Shown: positions 7,572-15,809 of the stretch, piece after piece | How positions within the stretch are numbered: position 1 is the first letter of the stretch | Layout of the letters: the number at the start of each line of letters is the position of its first letter | Assembly: GCA_031265685.1 (NCBI GenBank) | Contig: JAISCI010000003.1 | Location: forward strand, 1-47,229 | Reading direction: 5' to 3' | From: Clostridiales bacterium | Lineage (GTDB): Bacteria > Bacillota > Clostridia > Lachnospirales > WRAX01 | DNA length: 47,229 nt | Program-made: the position numbers and the translations under genes | Notes under the pieces: model-generated | Seen by the model: the letters and a program-made list of their open reading frames with translations, nothing else | Told to the model about the DNA's origin: nothing | The model's database searches: none

Positions 7572-8468
7572 ATGAGCGAATTTGCCCTGGATTTGCGCCT
7601 GAACCCGCGCGAATCCGACCCGGCAGATTCCTTGGGTGAATTTGCCTTGAACCCGGCAGATTCATTTTCCGAACATCCGATAGGCATATTCGATTCCGGC
7701 GTCGGCGGGCTGACGGTCGCGAGAGAGGTTATCGCCGCGCTGCCCGGCGAAAACATCGTGTATTTCGGCGACACGGCGCGCGTGCCTTACGGATCCAAAT
7801 CCCGCGAAACCGTCACGCGGTATTCGCGGCAGATTGTGGGCTATCTGCTGACGCGCGGCGTCAAGGCTGTTATCATCGCGTGCAACACCGCAAGCGCCCT
7901 CAGCTGCGACGCGTTGCGCGCGGAGTATTCCGTCCCGATAATCGAGATGGTCCGCCACGGCGTGTCCGGCGTAGTCCGCTCGCGGGGGATCCGCTCCGTC
8001 GGCGTAATCGGCACGGAGATGACCGTGCGCTCGGACGCTTACGGCGCGGAGCTGAGGCGGCTTCGCCCGGATATACGCGTCGAGTCGCGGGCGTGCCCGC
8101 TTTTCGTGCCGCTGGCCGAGGAGGGCTGGACGGACAACGCCGTGGCCGAGCTGACCGCGCGGGAATACTTGTCCGGCTTCGCCGAAAGCGGCGTGGACGC
8201 GCTGATACTGGGCTGCACGCATTATCCGCTGCTGGCGGGGGTAATCGGGAGGGCGGTGCCGGGCGCGGCGATTGTGAACCCCGCCGCCGCCGCCGCCGCC
8301 GAGACGCGGTCGTATCTCGCGGCGAACGGTTTGCTGAACGAGTCCGGCAAGCCCCCGTCGTATTCTTTCCACGTCTCCGACGCCACGGCGAAGTTCGGCG
8401 TGATATGCGAACGGGTGCTTGGCCGCGCTTACGAGCCGGAGGTAGTGGATCTGGATGCTAGAGGCTAG
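7572..8468 (+). CDS. murI: Glutamate racemase with repeat-encoded N-terminal extension
   Basis: MurI makes D-glutamate for peptidoglycan. The family part starts at PIGIFDSGVGGLTV. The catalytic cysteines are in IIACNTASA and ILGCTHYP, and the proton relay region is intact. The odd part is the first ~36 residues: they are translated from two family A palindromes (7578-7663), giving EFALDLRLNPRES and then EFALNPADS. No ATG lies between these repeats and the family start, so translation should begin at ATG 7572 or at an in-frame TTG inside the repeats; no strong ribosome binding site is visible. The last codons and the TAG stop come from a family D repeat (LDARG, stop at 8466-8468). Confidence 0.93.
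   Translation: MSEFALDLRLNPRESDPADSLGEFALNPADSFSEHPIGIFDSGVGGLTVAREVIAALPGENIVYFGDTARVPYGSKSRETVTRYSRQIVGYLLTRGVKAVIIACNTASALSCDALRAEYSVPIIEMVRHGVSGVVRSRGIRSVGVIGTEMTVRSDAYGAELRRLRPDIRVESRACPLFVPLAEEGWTDNAVAELTAREYLSGFAESGVDALILGCTHYPLLAGVIGRAVPGAAIVNPAAAAAAETRSYLAANGLLNESGKPPSYSFHVSDATAKFGVICERVLGRAYEPEVVDLDARG
7578..7663. repeat. Two family A palindromes inside the murI reading frame
   Basis: The first unit (7578-7630) is nested: outer arms GAATTTGCC and GGCAGATTC enclose an inner palindrome with arms GATTTGCGC and GCGCGAATC. The second unit (7638-7663) is simple: GAATTTGCC, a loop, GGCAGATTC. Both are open in the murI frame. Confidence 0.85.
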
Positions 8469-8620
8469 AAGCTGGAAAAACCTTGCCGGGGTTGCGGAAA
8501 TTGAAGTATTGGCAGCAGGCCCGCGCGCCGCTCAATACTTCACATCCAAAACCCCGGCCAGGTTTTTCCAGCTTCTTGCTTCTTGCTTCTTGTTTCTTGT
8601 CTCTAGCCTCTAGAATCTAG
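8458..8620. repeat. Family D inverted repeat between murI and mreB
   Basis: The left end CTAGAGGCTAGAAGCTGG is mirrored on the right by CCAGCTTCTTG and CTCTAGCCTCTAG. The right arm holds tandem heptamers of the CTTCTTG type. Between the arms lies a separate palindrome, GAAGTATTG and CAATACTTC. The element begins in the last codons of murI. Relatives are at 19104-19207 and, partly, at 31197-31235. Confidence 0.8.
8476..8567. terminator. Bidirectional terminator-like core of the family D element
   Basis: AAAAACC-TTGCC-GGGGTT pairs with AACCCC-GGCC-AGGTTTTT. The GC-rich stem is thus flanked by A5 on the left and T5 on the right, so it could stop transcription on either strand. The loop of about 56 nt is long for a classical terminator but holds its own stem. 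Confidence 0.5.
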
Positions 8621-8649
8621 TTGCGCGTCTTGAAAAAAGGCTGTATAAT
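8621..8649 (+). promoter_or_regulatory. Promoter for the mreB operon
   Basis: TTGCGC (8621-8626) and a perfect TATAAT (8644-8649) are 17 bp apart. The promoter starts directly after the family D repeat and would drive mreB, mreC, mreD and mrdA and probably the min genes. Confidence 0.65.
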
Positions 8650-8745
8650 ATAAATATAGATGTAAAATCGGCGGGCAGTATCCGCGCTGGGGCGGAGCCG
8701 AAGAAAGAGAAAGCCGGGATTTTGGCGGCGATCGGGGGAGTATGG

Positions 8746-9774
8746 GTGTTCGGGAAGGATATAGGCATTGATTTGGGTACGGCGAATACGCTTGTTTTCG
8801 TGCGGAATAAAGGCGTTATGATAAACGAGCCGTCCGTGGTTGCGATCAATTCGGGGACTAACGCGGTACTGGCGGTGGGCGAGGAAGCCAAGCGCATGAT
8901 CGGCCGCACAAGCGGCGCCATCAACGCTATCCGCCCGATGAAGAACGGCGTGATCGCGGATTTCACAACCACGCGGGCCATGCTGAAATATTTCATAAGC
9001 AAGGCGGCGCGGCGCGCTCCGTTTTCGGGCAAGCCGCGCGTCATCGTGTGCGTACCGACGAACGTGACCGAGGTGGAGATGCGGGCGGTAGTGGAAGCGG
9101 CGATAGCCGGGGGCAGCGCCGAACGCAGCGCCTATATACTGGAAGAGCCGATGGCGGCGGCGATCGGCGCCGGTTTGCCCATTGCCGAGGCGCAAGGTTC
9201 CATGGTCGTGGACGTCGGCGGCGGCACGACCGAAGTCGCCGTCATATCCATGCTGGGGATAGTCGTAAGCAAAAGCCTTCGCGTGGCCGGAGACGATTTC
9301 GACCAGCATATCGTCCGGTACGCGCGGAAAGAGCACAAGCTCGCGATAGGCGAGCGCACAGCCGAGGAGATAAAAATCTCGATAGGTTGCGTATTCGATC
9401 CGGATCCCTCGATAACGATGCCCGTACGCGGCAGAAGCACCGTCACGGGCCTGCCGAAGACGACGGACATATCGCAGACCGAAGTGGCCGTCGCGATCGC
9501 CGAGCCTGTCAACATGATCGTGGAGGTCGTCAAGCAGGCGCTGGAACGCACCCCGCCGGAACTCTCCAGCGACATAATGAGCGGCGGCATAATGCTGACG
9601 GGAGGCGGCGCTCTCTTGGACGGTCTCGACAACTACATTGAGACGCAAATAGGCATTCCGGTCTCCGTAGCGGACGAGCCCCTGCACTGCGTAGCCTTGG
9701 GCGCCGGCATAGTCCTTGAAAACATGGACGCGCTGAAAGGCGTGCTGATTTCCTCCAAACGACTGCGCTCCTGA
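8746..9774 (+). CDS. mreB: Rod-shape actin homologue MreB
   Basis: MreB forms membrane-bound filaments that guide lateral wall synthesis. The 342-residue protein has the actin-fold motifs: phosphate 1 DIGIDLGTANTLV, EEPMAAAIGAG, phosphate 2 VVDVGGGTTEVAV, and the adenosine motif LTGGGALLDGL. I chose the GTG at 8746 because the protein then begins MFGKDIGIDLG as relatives do and GGGGGAG lies a few bases upstream; a TTG at 8722 would add eight residues. It heads the mreB-mreC-mreD-mrdA cluster. Confidence 0.95.
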   Translation: MFGKDIGIDLGTANTLVFVRNKGVMINEPSVVAINSGTNAVLAVGEEAKRMIGRTSGAINAIRPMKNGVIADFTTTRAMLKYFISKAARRAPFSGKPRVIVCVPTNVTEVEMRAVVEAAIAGGSAERSAYILEEPMAAAIGAGLPIAEAQGSMVVDVGGGTTEVAVISMLGIVVSKSLRVAGDDFDQHIVRYARKEHKLAIGERTAEEIKISIGCVFDPDPSITMPVRGRSTVTGLPKTTDISQTEVAVAIAEPVNMIVEVVKQALERTPPELSSDIMSGGIMLTGGGALLDGLDNYIETQIGIPVSVADEPLHCVALGAGIVLENMDALKGVLISSKRLRS

Positions 9775-9837
9775 CTTTGATCTTGACCTTGATCTTTCTG
9801 GCTTCTGGCCTTCCAGCCTCTGAAAGGGTTTTCTGGC

Positions 9838-10698
9838 TTGCGTTTCCTTAAGTCTCATAAAAAATGGTTCATAACTTTCGTGGTGGTCGCGTCGCTTACG
9901 CTGATCGTGCTGTCGGCGCTGGGGCGGTTCGCGCCGGATTGGTTCGCTTCAGCGGCTTCGTTCGTCGTCTCGCCCGTCGAGCGGTGGCTTGGCCAGGCGA
10001 GTTCTTCCGTCGCGGGCTTTTTCGGCAATCTCGGCAGGCTTGGCTCTATGGAAGCCGAGAACGCCGAGCTGCGACGAAAGGTTGAGGAGCTGTCCGCCGA
10101 GAACATCCGCCTGCGCCAGGTGGACGAGACTAACAGACGCCTTACGGAGCTGCTTGAGGTCAGCGATAAATATTCGGATTACCCCGTCGTCGGGGCGTAC
10201 GTCATAGGGCGCTCGACGGACAACTGGTTCAACACGTTCACGATAGACAAGGGCACGCGCGAGGGCATCGCCGTCGATATGGCGGTCCTGGCGGCGGGCG
10301 GCCTGTGCGGGCGCGTGTACGAAGTCGGCTACAACTACGCCAAGGTGCGCCCGATCATCGACGACACGAGCGCCGTGTCCGCGATGGACGCCCGCACCGG
10401 GGATAACGGCTTCGTCCGCGGGGACTACAGGCTCATGCTGGACAGCCGGTGCGTTATGGATTTCCTTTCGGCGGACGCCGCGATAGAGCCGGGCGACGAG
10501 CTGGTGACCGGCCGGCTCTCCACGATATACCCGCCGGGGATCATCATAGGAGACGTGCTGTCGGTATCGGTCGGCGCGGACGGGACGAAGCGCGCGATAG
10601 TCGCGCCGTATGTGGATTTCAAGTATATCGAGTCGGTGCTCGTCATAACGCGCCTGCTGGAGGACGAGCTTATCGGCGCGGACGCGGGGGGTGGCTGA
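9838..10698 (+). CDS. mreC: Rod-shape-determining protein MreC
   Basis: MreC links MreB to the periplasmic or outer part of the elongation machine. The 286-residue product has a short cytoplasmic N terminus, one membrane span (about residues 11-30), a coiled coil at about 64-100 (MEAENAELRRKVEELSAEN), and a beta-barrel domain with ARTGDNGFVRGD and EPGDELVTGRLSTIYPPGI. The TTG start at 9838 follows GAAAGGG. The upstream 60 bp contain degenerate CTTGATCTT and TTCTGGCTT repeats related in style to family D. Confidence 0.93.
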   Translation: MRFLKSHKKWFITFVVVASLTLIVLSALGRFAPDWFASAASFVVSPVERWLGQASSSVAGFFGNLGRLGSMEAENAELRRKVEELSAENIRLRQVDETNRRLTELLEVSDKYSDYPVVGAYVIGRSTDNWFNTFTIDKGTREGIAVDMAVLAAGGLCGRVYEVGYNYAKVRPIIDDTSAVSAMDARTGDNGFVRGDYRLMLDSRCVMDFLSADAAIEPGDELVTGRLSTIYPPGIIIGDVLSVSVGADGTKRAIVAPYVDFKYIESVLVITRLLEDELIGADAGGG

Positions 10699-10699
10699 C

Positions 10700-11248
10700 A
10701 TGGTTCGCGCGGCGGCTATGTTTCTGGTCGTGCTGATTAATTTTATACTGCAGTCCACCGTCTGGCGCTATGCCGAGGCGTTCGGCGTTATCCCGGACAC
10801 GGCGCTCATTATCGTCGTCAGCTACGCGATACTGCGCGGGGACGTCGCGGGGTGTCTCCTGGGATTCTTCGCGGGGATACTGCCGGATGTGTTTTACGGC
10901 GGCTGGGTTGGCCTTACCGCGCTGACGCTGGCTATGACGGGGTACTTGTGCGGCAAGCCGTTCAAGCATTTCACGCAGGGCAACCTGCTGCCGCCGCTGC
11001 TGCTTGTTTCGGTATCGGTGTTCGCTCACGAGATACTGTACTATTCGGCGACGCTGCTGCTGGCGGGGCGGCGCGAACTCGAGCTGTATTTCTCGCGGAT
11101 AATCCTGCCGGAAGCCGTCTATACGATAGCCGTGACGATTCCGGTGTTTTATATCGTGTTTTGGGTTCACAAGGGGATTTTGAGGCTGGAAAAGCGAATG
11201 GCTGGCAGGCCGGATAATTTCCGGCAGCTGAAAGGAAGAAAAAGGTAG
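10700..11248 (+). CDS. mreD: Rod-shape-determining protein MreD
   Basis: MreD is the integral membrane partner of MreC. The 182-residue protein is very hydrophobic, with about five spans, and keeps the GFFAGILPDVFYGGWVG segment common in MreD. A GGGGGG tract precedes the ATG at 10700; a GTG at 10691 overlapping the mreC end is an alternative. The gene lies one base after the mreC stop. Confidence 0.9.
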   Translation: MVRAAAMFLVVLINFILQSTVWRYAEAFGVIPDTALIIVVSYAILRGDVAGCLLGFFAGILPDVFYGGWVGLTALTLAMTGYLCGKPFKHFTQGNLLPPLLLVSVSVFAHEILYYSATLLLAGRRELELYFSRIILPEAVYTIAVTIPVFYIVFWVHKGILRLEKRMAGRPDNFRQLKGRKR

Positions 11249-11337
11249 GCTGGGAAGTGAGCCGCTTTGCGGCCTCGGCGAGGGATGGAGCGGGGAGGCG
11301 AAAAGGCTCCCTTAAGTACCGAAAAGGAAGCGATCCA

Positions 11338-13911
11338 ATGAGCGAAACCCGCGAGCTGCTGAAACGCGCGTGGTCCTTCATAACCGACCGTCTCGTCGTC
11401 CTTACGCTGATCTTCGCCGTGATGTTCTGCGCGCTCGTAGCGCGCCTGTACGACATCCAGATCATCAACGGCAAGGACGCCGTGAGCGGCGCGGCGGATG
11501 AAACTTCGGCGACGGTCAAGACCGCGTCGGTCGCGGCGCGGCGCGGCAATATTTACGACCGCTACGGACGTCCGCTGGCCGTCAACGAGACCGCCTATAT
11601 CATCCGAATCGACCCGACCGTTCGGAGCCGCCTGAGCGCGGAGACGGCGCTGGCGTTCATAAACATGATGGATTCGCGCGGGGAGGGCGGCAAGATAACG
11701 ATCACCGCCGCCGACTTCCCTATCTCGCGGTCCTCCCCCAGAGTGTTCGAGACGAACGGTTCCGCGACGCGAGAGGCGCAATGGAAGCGCGACATGGACC
11801 TGAAGGACGACATGACCGCCGAAGAGTCCTACGACGCCCTGTCCGAGTTTTTCGGCTTCGCGCCGGACGTTTCGGACGGCGTAAAATGGCGCGCGCTGTC
11901 CCTGTGCGCGACGGTCTATATGCAGCGGTACCACCGCGAGCAGATCGCGATAGCCACTGACGTTTCCGAAGGCGCCGTGGCCTTCGTCGAGGAGCACGCC
12001 GATCTGCTGCCGGGATTCTATTCGGACGTGGATTATCTGCGCGTATATCCCGCCGGGCAGAATTTCTCGCATATGCTGGGATACATCCGCGCCATATCCG
12101 CCGAGGAATACGAGACGCTCAAAGACGACGGCTACGCCCGGGATTCTATCATCGGCAAGACCGGCGTGGAGCGCGCCTTCGACAGGCAGCTGCGCGGAAC
12201 GGAGGGCACGACGGAGATCCGCATAGACGAGAGCGGTCGGCGGCTGTCTTCGGAGCGGACCGGCGACCCGGTTCCCGGCGACGATATATACCTGACGATA
12301 GACGCCGGTCTGCAGAACAAGGCGGCGGCTTACCTCTCGGGCATGATCAAGACTATACTCATAGAGAAGATGAAGACGACGACGGAGAGCGAAAAACCGA
12401 TAACGCCGGAAAAACTCATAGCGTCGATGACGAGAGGCGGCGTTATCAGCGCGGAGCGCATACTGGCGTCCGAGGACGGCACTTTCTCCGCGAAGATCCG
12501 AGACTACGCCCTCGGGCATATCGAGACGCCGAAGGAGAGCGTCAACTATGATAAAAACCTGAAAAACCTGATCGCGGACGCCGCTTCTAACAAACTGGTC
12601 CCGCTCGGGTATTACCTGCTGGCCATGCGGGAGCAGGGGGCGCTTTCGCTGACGGAGCAGGAGGCCGAAAACCTCGCCAAGAACGACTATTCCGTGCGGC
12701 AGCTGCTGATCGGCAAGGTCGAAAGCGGGGAGATAACGCCGCAGATGGCGAACATGAACCCGTCGGACGGCTCGGTCGTGGTCGTGGACGTCAAGACCGG
12801 CGGGATACTGGCCGCGGCCAGCTACCCTACGTATGACAACAATATGATGCTGATCCAGAATTTCAGCTCCGAGTACTACGCAAGGCTGATGAGCGACCCG
12901 ACGTCCCCGACGTGGTACCGGGCGTTCAGTTCCCCGCGCGCGCCCGGATCGACGTTCAAGATGATAACGGCGACCGCGGCGCTGGAGAGCGGCGCGATAA
13001 CCCCGTCCACGCGCATAATCGACCGAGGCGTGTTCACCGAGGCGGGCGAGCCTTACGCCAACTGCTGGATCCGGACGCCGGGTTTCCACGGTTCGCTGAA
13101 CGTGGCCGGCGCGCTGGAGGTCAGCTGCAACTATTTTTTCTACGAGACGATGTACCGCATGGGTTCGACTAAGGCGGGAGACCTTCTGGACGGCATATCG
13201 ACGCTTAACCGTTATATGTCGTACTACGGGCTGAACGACCGCACGGGCGTGGAAATATCGGAGCAGTACGACTCGATGCCGGACGACCAGACGAAAGTAT
13301 CCTCGCCGTCATACAAGGAGTACCGTGAAAAAGAGCGCGACCCAGGCGTATCCGGCAGCAAGGTGGAATGGAACGACGGCGACAGCATCCGCACGGCGAT
13401 AGGCCAGAGCTACAATGACTACACCGCCGCGTCGATGGCGAAATATGTCGCGACGATAGCCGCGCGAGGTACGCGCTACCAGTCGCACCTGCTGGGCGCG
13501 TCGGTGACAGCCGCGGGCGCCGTGACGCTGTTCGAGCCGGTCGCGGAAGAGCAGGTTTTTGAGGGAGAAGCGGTGAGCGTATCGGACGCCACGTTCGACG
13601 TCATCTATCAGGGCATGTACGCCGCGGCGCAGGGTTCGCGCGGGACGGCCCGGACGGTGTTCGCCGGGTTCCCGATCAAGATAGGCGCGAAGACCGGCAC
13701 GGCGCAGGAGCAGAATTTCGAGCACGCTTCGTTCGCGGCGTTCGCGCCGTTCGACGATCCGCAGATAGCGGTTTATGTCGTAGTGCCGTACGGCGACACG
13801 CTGATTATTGACAGGCCTGTCGTGCAGATCGCGCGGGACGTGATCGGGGCGTATTTCGGGCTGGACGCCGCGCCGCAAACGCGGGCGGCGGAGAATACGC
13901 TTATGCGATAG
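11338..13911 (+). CDS. mrdA: Penicillin-binding protein 2 (elongation transpeptidase)
   Basis: This 857-residue class B penicillin-binding protein crosslinks peptidoglycan in the elongation machine with RodA. One membrane span at about residues 18-40 anchors it. A dimerisation domain contains RRGNIYDRYGRPLAVNE. The transpeptidase motifs are all present: the active serine in STFK (Ser538), SCN (596-598) and KTGTAQ (785). At 857 residues it is long for the family, with extra sequence at about 330-470 between the dimerisation and catalytic domains. I chose the ATG at 11338, preceded by AAAAGGAAG; the frame is open 27 codons farther up. It follows mreD closely, as in other Firmicutes. Confidence 0.94.
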   Translation: MSETRELLKRAWSFITDRLVVLTLIFAVMFCALVARLYDIQIINGKDAVSGAADETSATVKTASVAARRGNIYDRYGRPLAVNETAYIIRIDPTVRSRLSAETALAFINMMDSRGEGGKITITAADFPISRSSPRVFETNGSATREAQWKRDMDLKDDMTAEESYDALSEFFGFAPDVSDGVKWRALSLCATVYMQRYHREQIAIATDVSEGAVAFVEEHADLLPGFYSDVDYLRVYPAGQNFSHMLGYIRAISAEEYETLKDDGYARDSIIGKTGVERAFDRQLRGTEGTTEIRIDESGRRLSSERTGDPVPGDDIYLTIDAGLQNKAAAYLSGMIKTILIEKMKTTTESEKPITPEKLIASMTRGGVISAERILASEDGTFSAKIRDYALGHIETPKESVNYDKNLKNLIADAASNKLVPLGYYLLAMREQGALSLTEQEAENLAKNDYSVRQLLIGKVESGEITPQMANMNPSDGSVVVVDVKTGGILAAASYPTYDNNMMLIQNFSSEYYARLMSDPTSPTWYRAFSSPRAPGSTFKMITATAALESGAITPSTRIIDRGVFTEAGEPYANCWIRTPGFHGSLNVAGALEVSCNYFFYETMYRMGSTKAGDLLDGISTLNRYMSYYGLNDRTGVEISEQYDSMPDDQTKVSSPSYKEYREKERDPGVSGSKVEWNDGDSIRTAIGQSYNDYTAASMAKYVATIAARGTRYQSHLLGASVTAAGAVTLFEPVAEEQVFEGEAVSVSDATFDVIYQGMYAAAQGSRGTARTVFAGFPIKIGAKTGTAQEQNFEHASFAAFAPFDDPQIAVYVVVPYGDTLIIDRPVVQIARDVIGAYFGLDAAPQTRAAENTLMR

Positions 13912-13922
13912 TGTTCCGCCTC

Positions 13923-13949
13923 GGAATTTGCCGGGTTCAGGGCAAATCC
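13923..13949. repeat. Family A palindrome before minC
   Basis: GGAATTTGCC and GGCAAATCCC form arms with one mismatch around GGGTTCAG. It lies between the mrdA stop and the minC ribosome binding site AAAGGAGA. Confidence 0.8.
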
Positions 13950-13974
13950 CCGCCCTATCAAAGGAGACGCAAAA

Positions 13975-14616
13975 ATGACAAGAGAAACCGCCGCAAAGGA
14001 CAACATCGTAATGTTCAAAGGCCGCGGCGACGGTCTGACCGTCATCCTGGACGACGTCGCGTCGTTTAAGGACCTGGAGGACGCGATGGCCGTCAAAATC
14101 GCGGACGCGCGAAGCTTCCTCGGCGCCGCCGAAACCGCGCTGTCGTTCGCGGGGCGCCGCCTGTCGAAAACGGAGGAGGACAGGCTTGTGGAGATAATCA
14201 AACGCAGTTCGAACCTGTCCGTGCGGACGGCGCCCCCGGCGCTCCCGCCGGATCCCGGCCGCGCGGAGGCTTTTACCCCGACGGAGAACCCGGCGGCGTT
14301 CCATGTCGGCTCGCTCCGATCCGGGCAGTCGATACGCTTCGCGGGTAGCGTCGTCGTGCTCGGCGATGTCAACCCCGGCGCGGAGATAGTCGCCGAGGGC
14401 AACATCATCGTTCTCGGCAGTCTCAAGGGCATGGCGCACGCCGGCTGCTCCGGCCTTGACGGCTGTTTCATAGCCGCCCTCCGCTTGGTGCCCACGCAGA
14501 TACGCATAGCCGACCGTATCACCTACATCCCGAAGGATCAGGCGAAATCGCGCGACGCCAGCTACGCGTATGTAGAGGAAGGACGTATATTCATAGCCCC
14601 GCTCGGGCCGCGCTGA
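13975..14616 (+). CDS. minC: Septum site-determining protein MinC
   Basis: MinC blocks FtsZ assembly away from midcell and is recruited to the membrane by MinD. The 213-residue protein has an N-terminal domain that is expected to bind FtsZ and a C-terminal beta-helix with RSGQSIRFAGSVVVLGDVNPGAEI and LGSLKGMAHAGC, the typical MinC_C repeats. A strong AAAGGAGA site precedes the ATG. minD and minE follow. Confidence 0.94.
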   Translation: MTRETAAKDNIVMFKGRGDGLTVILDDVASFKDLEDAMAVKIADARSFLGAAETALSFAGRRLSKTEEDRLVEIIKRSSNLSVRTAPPALPPDPGRAEAFTPTENPAAFHVGSLRSGQSIRFAGSVVVLGDVNPGAEIVAEGNIIVLGSLKGMAHAGCSGLDGCFIAALRLVPTQIRIADRITYIPKDQAKSRDASYAYVEEGRIFIAPLGPR

Positions 14617-14717
14617 ATTTGTCGAAACGTATCGATAAAAACTTAGTGATTTATTCGCGAGTATCTGTTAGAATTATTGGGAAAATACTTTTGACAGGAC
14701 GTCCGGGAGGGACTCGA

Positions 14718-15515
14718 ATGGGCGAGGTTATCGTAATGACAAGCGGCAAGGGCGGCGTCGGCAAGACCACGTCGTCGGCGAATATCGGTACGGGGCTGGC
14801 GATCCGCGGCAAGCGCGTCGCCCTGGTGGACGCCGATATAGGGCTTCGGAACCTGGACGTGGTTATGGGTCTGGAGAATCGGATCGTATACGACCTTATC
14901 GACGTTATCGAGGGCAGCTGCCGTTTGCGTCAGGCGTTGATAAAGGACAAGCGTTATCCGAACCTCTTTCTTCTGCCGGCGGCGCAGACAAAGGACAAGA
15001 GCGCCGTCACCCCCGGGCAGATGCAGAAGCTGTGCGAACAGCTACGGGAAGAATTCGACTACATAATTATAGATTGCCCCGCGGGCATAGAGCAGGGCTT
15101 CAGGAACGCGATAGCCGGGGCCGACCGCGCCGTAGTCGTGACCACGCCGGAGATATCGGCGGTGCGCGACGCGGACCGTATCATCGGACTGCTCGAGGCC
15201 GCCGAGATGAATAATCTCACGCTGATCCTCAACCGGATCCGCCCCGATATGGTGAAGCGCGGCGATATGATGGCGCTGGAGGACGTGACCGAGATACTCG
15301 CGATCAGCGTAGCCGGCGTCGTTCCGGACGACGAGAACATAGTCGTATCGACGAACCGCGGCGAGCCGTGCGTGGCGGACCCGTCGTCGAGCCGCGCGGG
15401 ACAGGCTTTCGCGAACATAGTGGACAGGATTCTGGGTAAAGAGGTGCCTTTTATGGACCTTAACGCCGGCGAGGGATTTATGCGCAAACTCCGGGGACTG
15501 TTCGTCAAGAGATAG
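14718..15515 (+). CDS. minD: Septum site-determining ATPase MinD
   Basis: MinD is the membrane-cycling ATPase that carries MinC. The 265-residue product has the deviant Walker A KGGVGKTTSSANIG, the switch segment DADIGLRNLDVVMGLENR, DYIIIDCPAGIEQG, and a C-terminal amphipathic helix (GFMRKLRGLFVKR) that targets the membrane. I chose the ATG at 14718, preceded by GGGAGGGAC. The frame is open 33 codons farther up, but that part has no family match. The 100-bp gap to minC is AT-rich and contains a TAGAAT, but no convincing -35. Confidence 0.96.
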   Translation: MGEVIVMTSGKGGVGKTTSSANIGTGLAIRGKRVALVDADIGLRNLDVVMGLENRIVYDLIDVIEGSCRLRQALIKDKRYPNLFLLPAAQTKDKSAVTPGQMQKLCEQLREEFDYIIIDCPAGIEQGFRNAIAGADRAVVVTTPEISAVRDADRIIGLLEAAEMNNLTLILNRIRPDMVKRGDMMALEDVTEILAISVAGVVPDDENIVVSTNRGEPCVADPSSSRAGQAFANIVDRILGKEVPFMDLNAGEGFMRKLRGLFVKR

Positions 15516-15526
15516 GGGGGATAGGC

Positions 15527-15802
15527 GTGGAAGCGATCCGCGTGTTCGGCAGGAAAGCCCCGACGAAGGAGGTAGCCAAATCCAGGCTCAAGCTCGTGTT
15601 GGTTCAGGACAGGCTCAACTGCTCCAATACGATGATGGAGAACCTCCGGCGGGACATACTTGAGGTTATATCGCGCTATATGGAGTTCGACGTGGATGAT
15701 ATGGACATCCAGGTGACTAACGCGCGCGTCTCGGCGGACGGCGAGGGCACGCCCGTGCTGATCGCCAATATCCCTGTGCGGGGCATGAGAAAGGTGCAAT
15801 AG
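15527..15802 (+). CDS. minE: Cell division topological factor MinE
   Basis: MinE stimulates the MinD ATPase and drives its pole-to-pole oscillation. The 91-residue protein shows KSRLKLVLVQDRLNCS, the MinD-contacting segment, and the C-terminal dimer domain starting at ILEVISRYMEFD. Length is normal. The start is the GTG at 15527 with GGGGGGA upstream. Possession of MinE, rather than only DivIVA, is known from many Clostridia. Confidence 0.94.
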   Translation: MEAIRVFGRKAPTKEVAKSRLKLVLVQDRLNCSNTMMENLRRDILEVISRYMEFDVDDMDIQVTNARVSADGEGTPVLIANIPVRGMRKVQ

Positions 15803-15809
15803 AATATCT

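Noticed and set aside
14687-14697. TTGACA ahead of minD as a -35 box
   Set aside because: There is no suitable -10 hexamer at the right spacing before the minD start.
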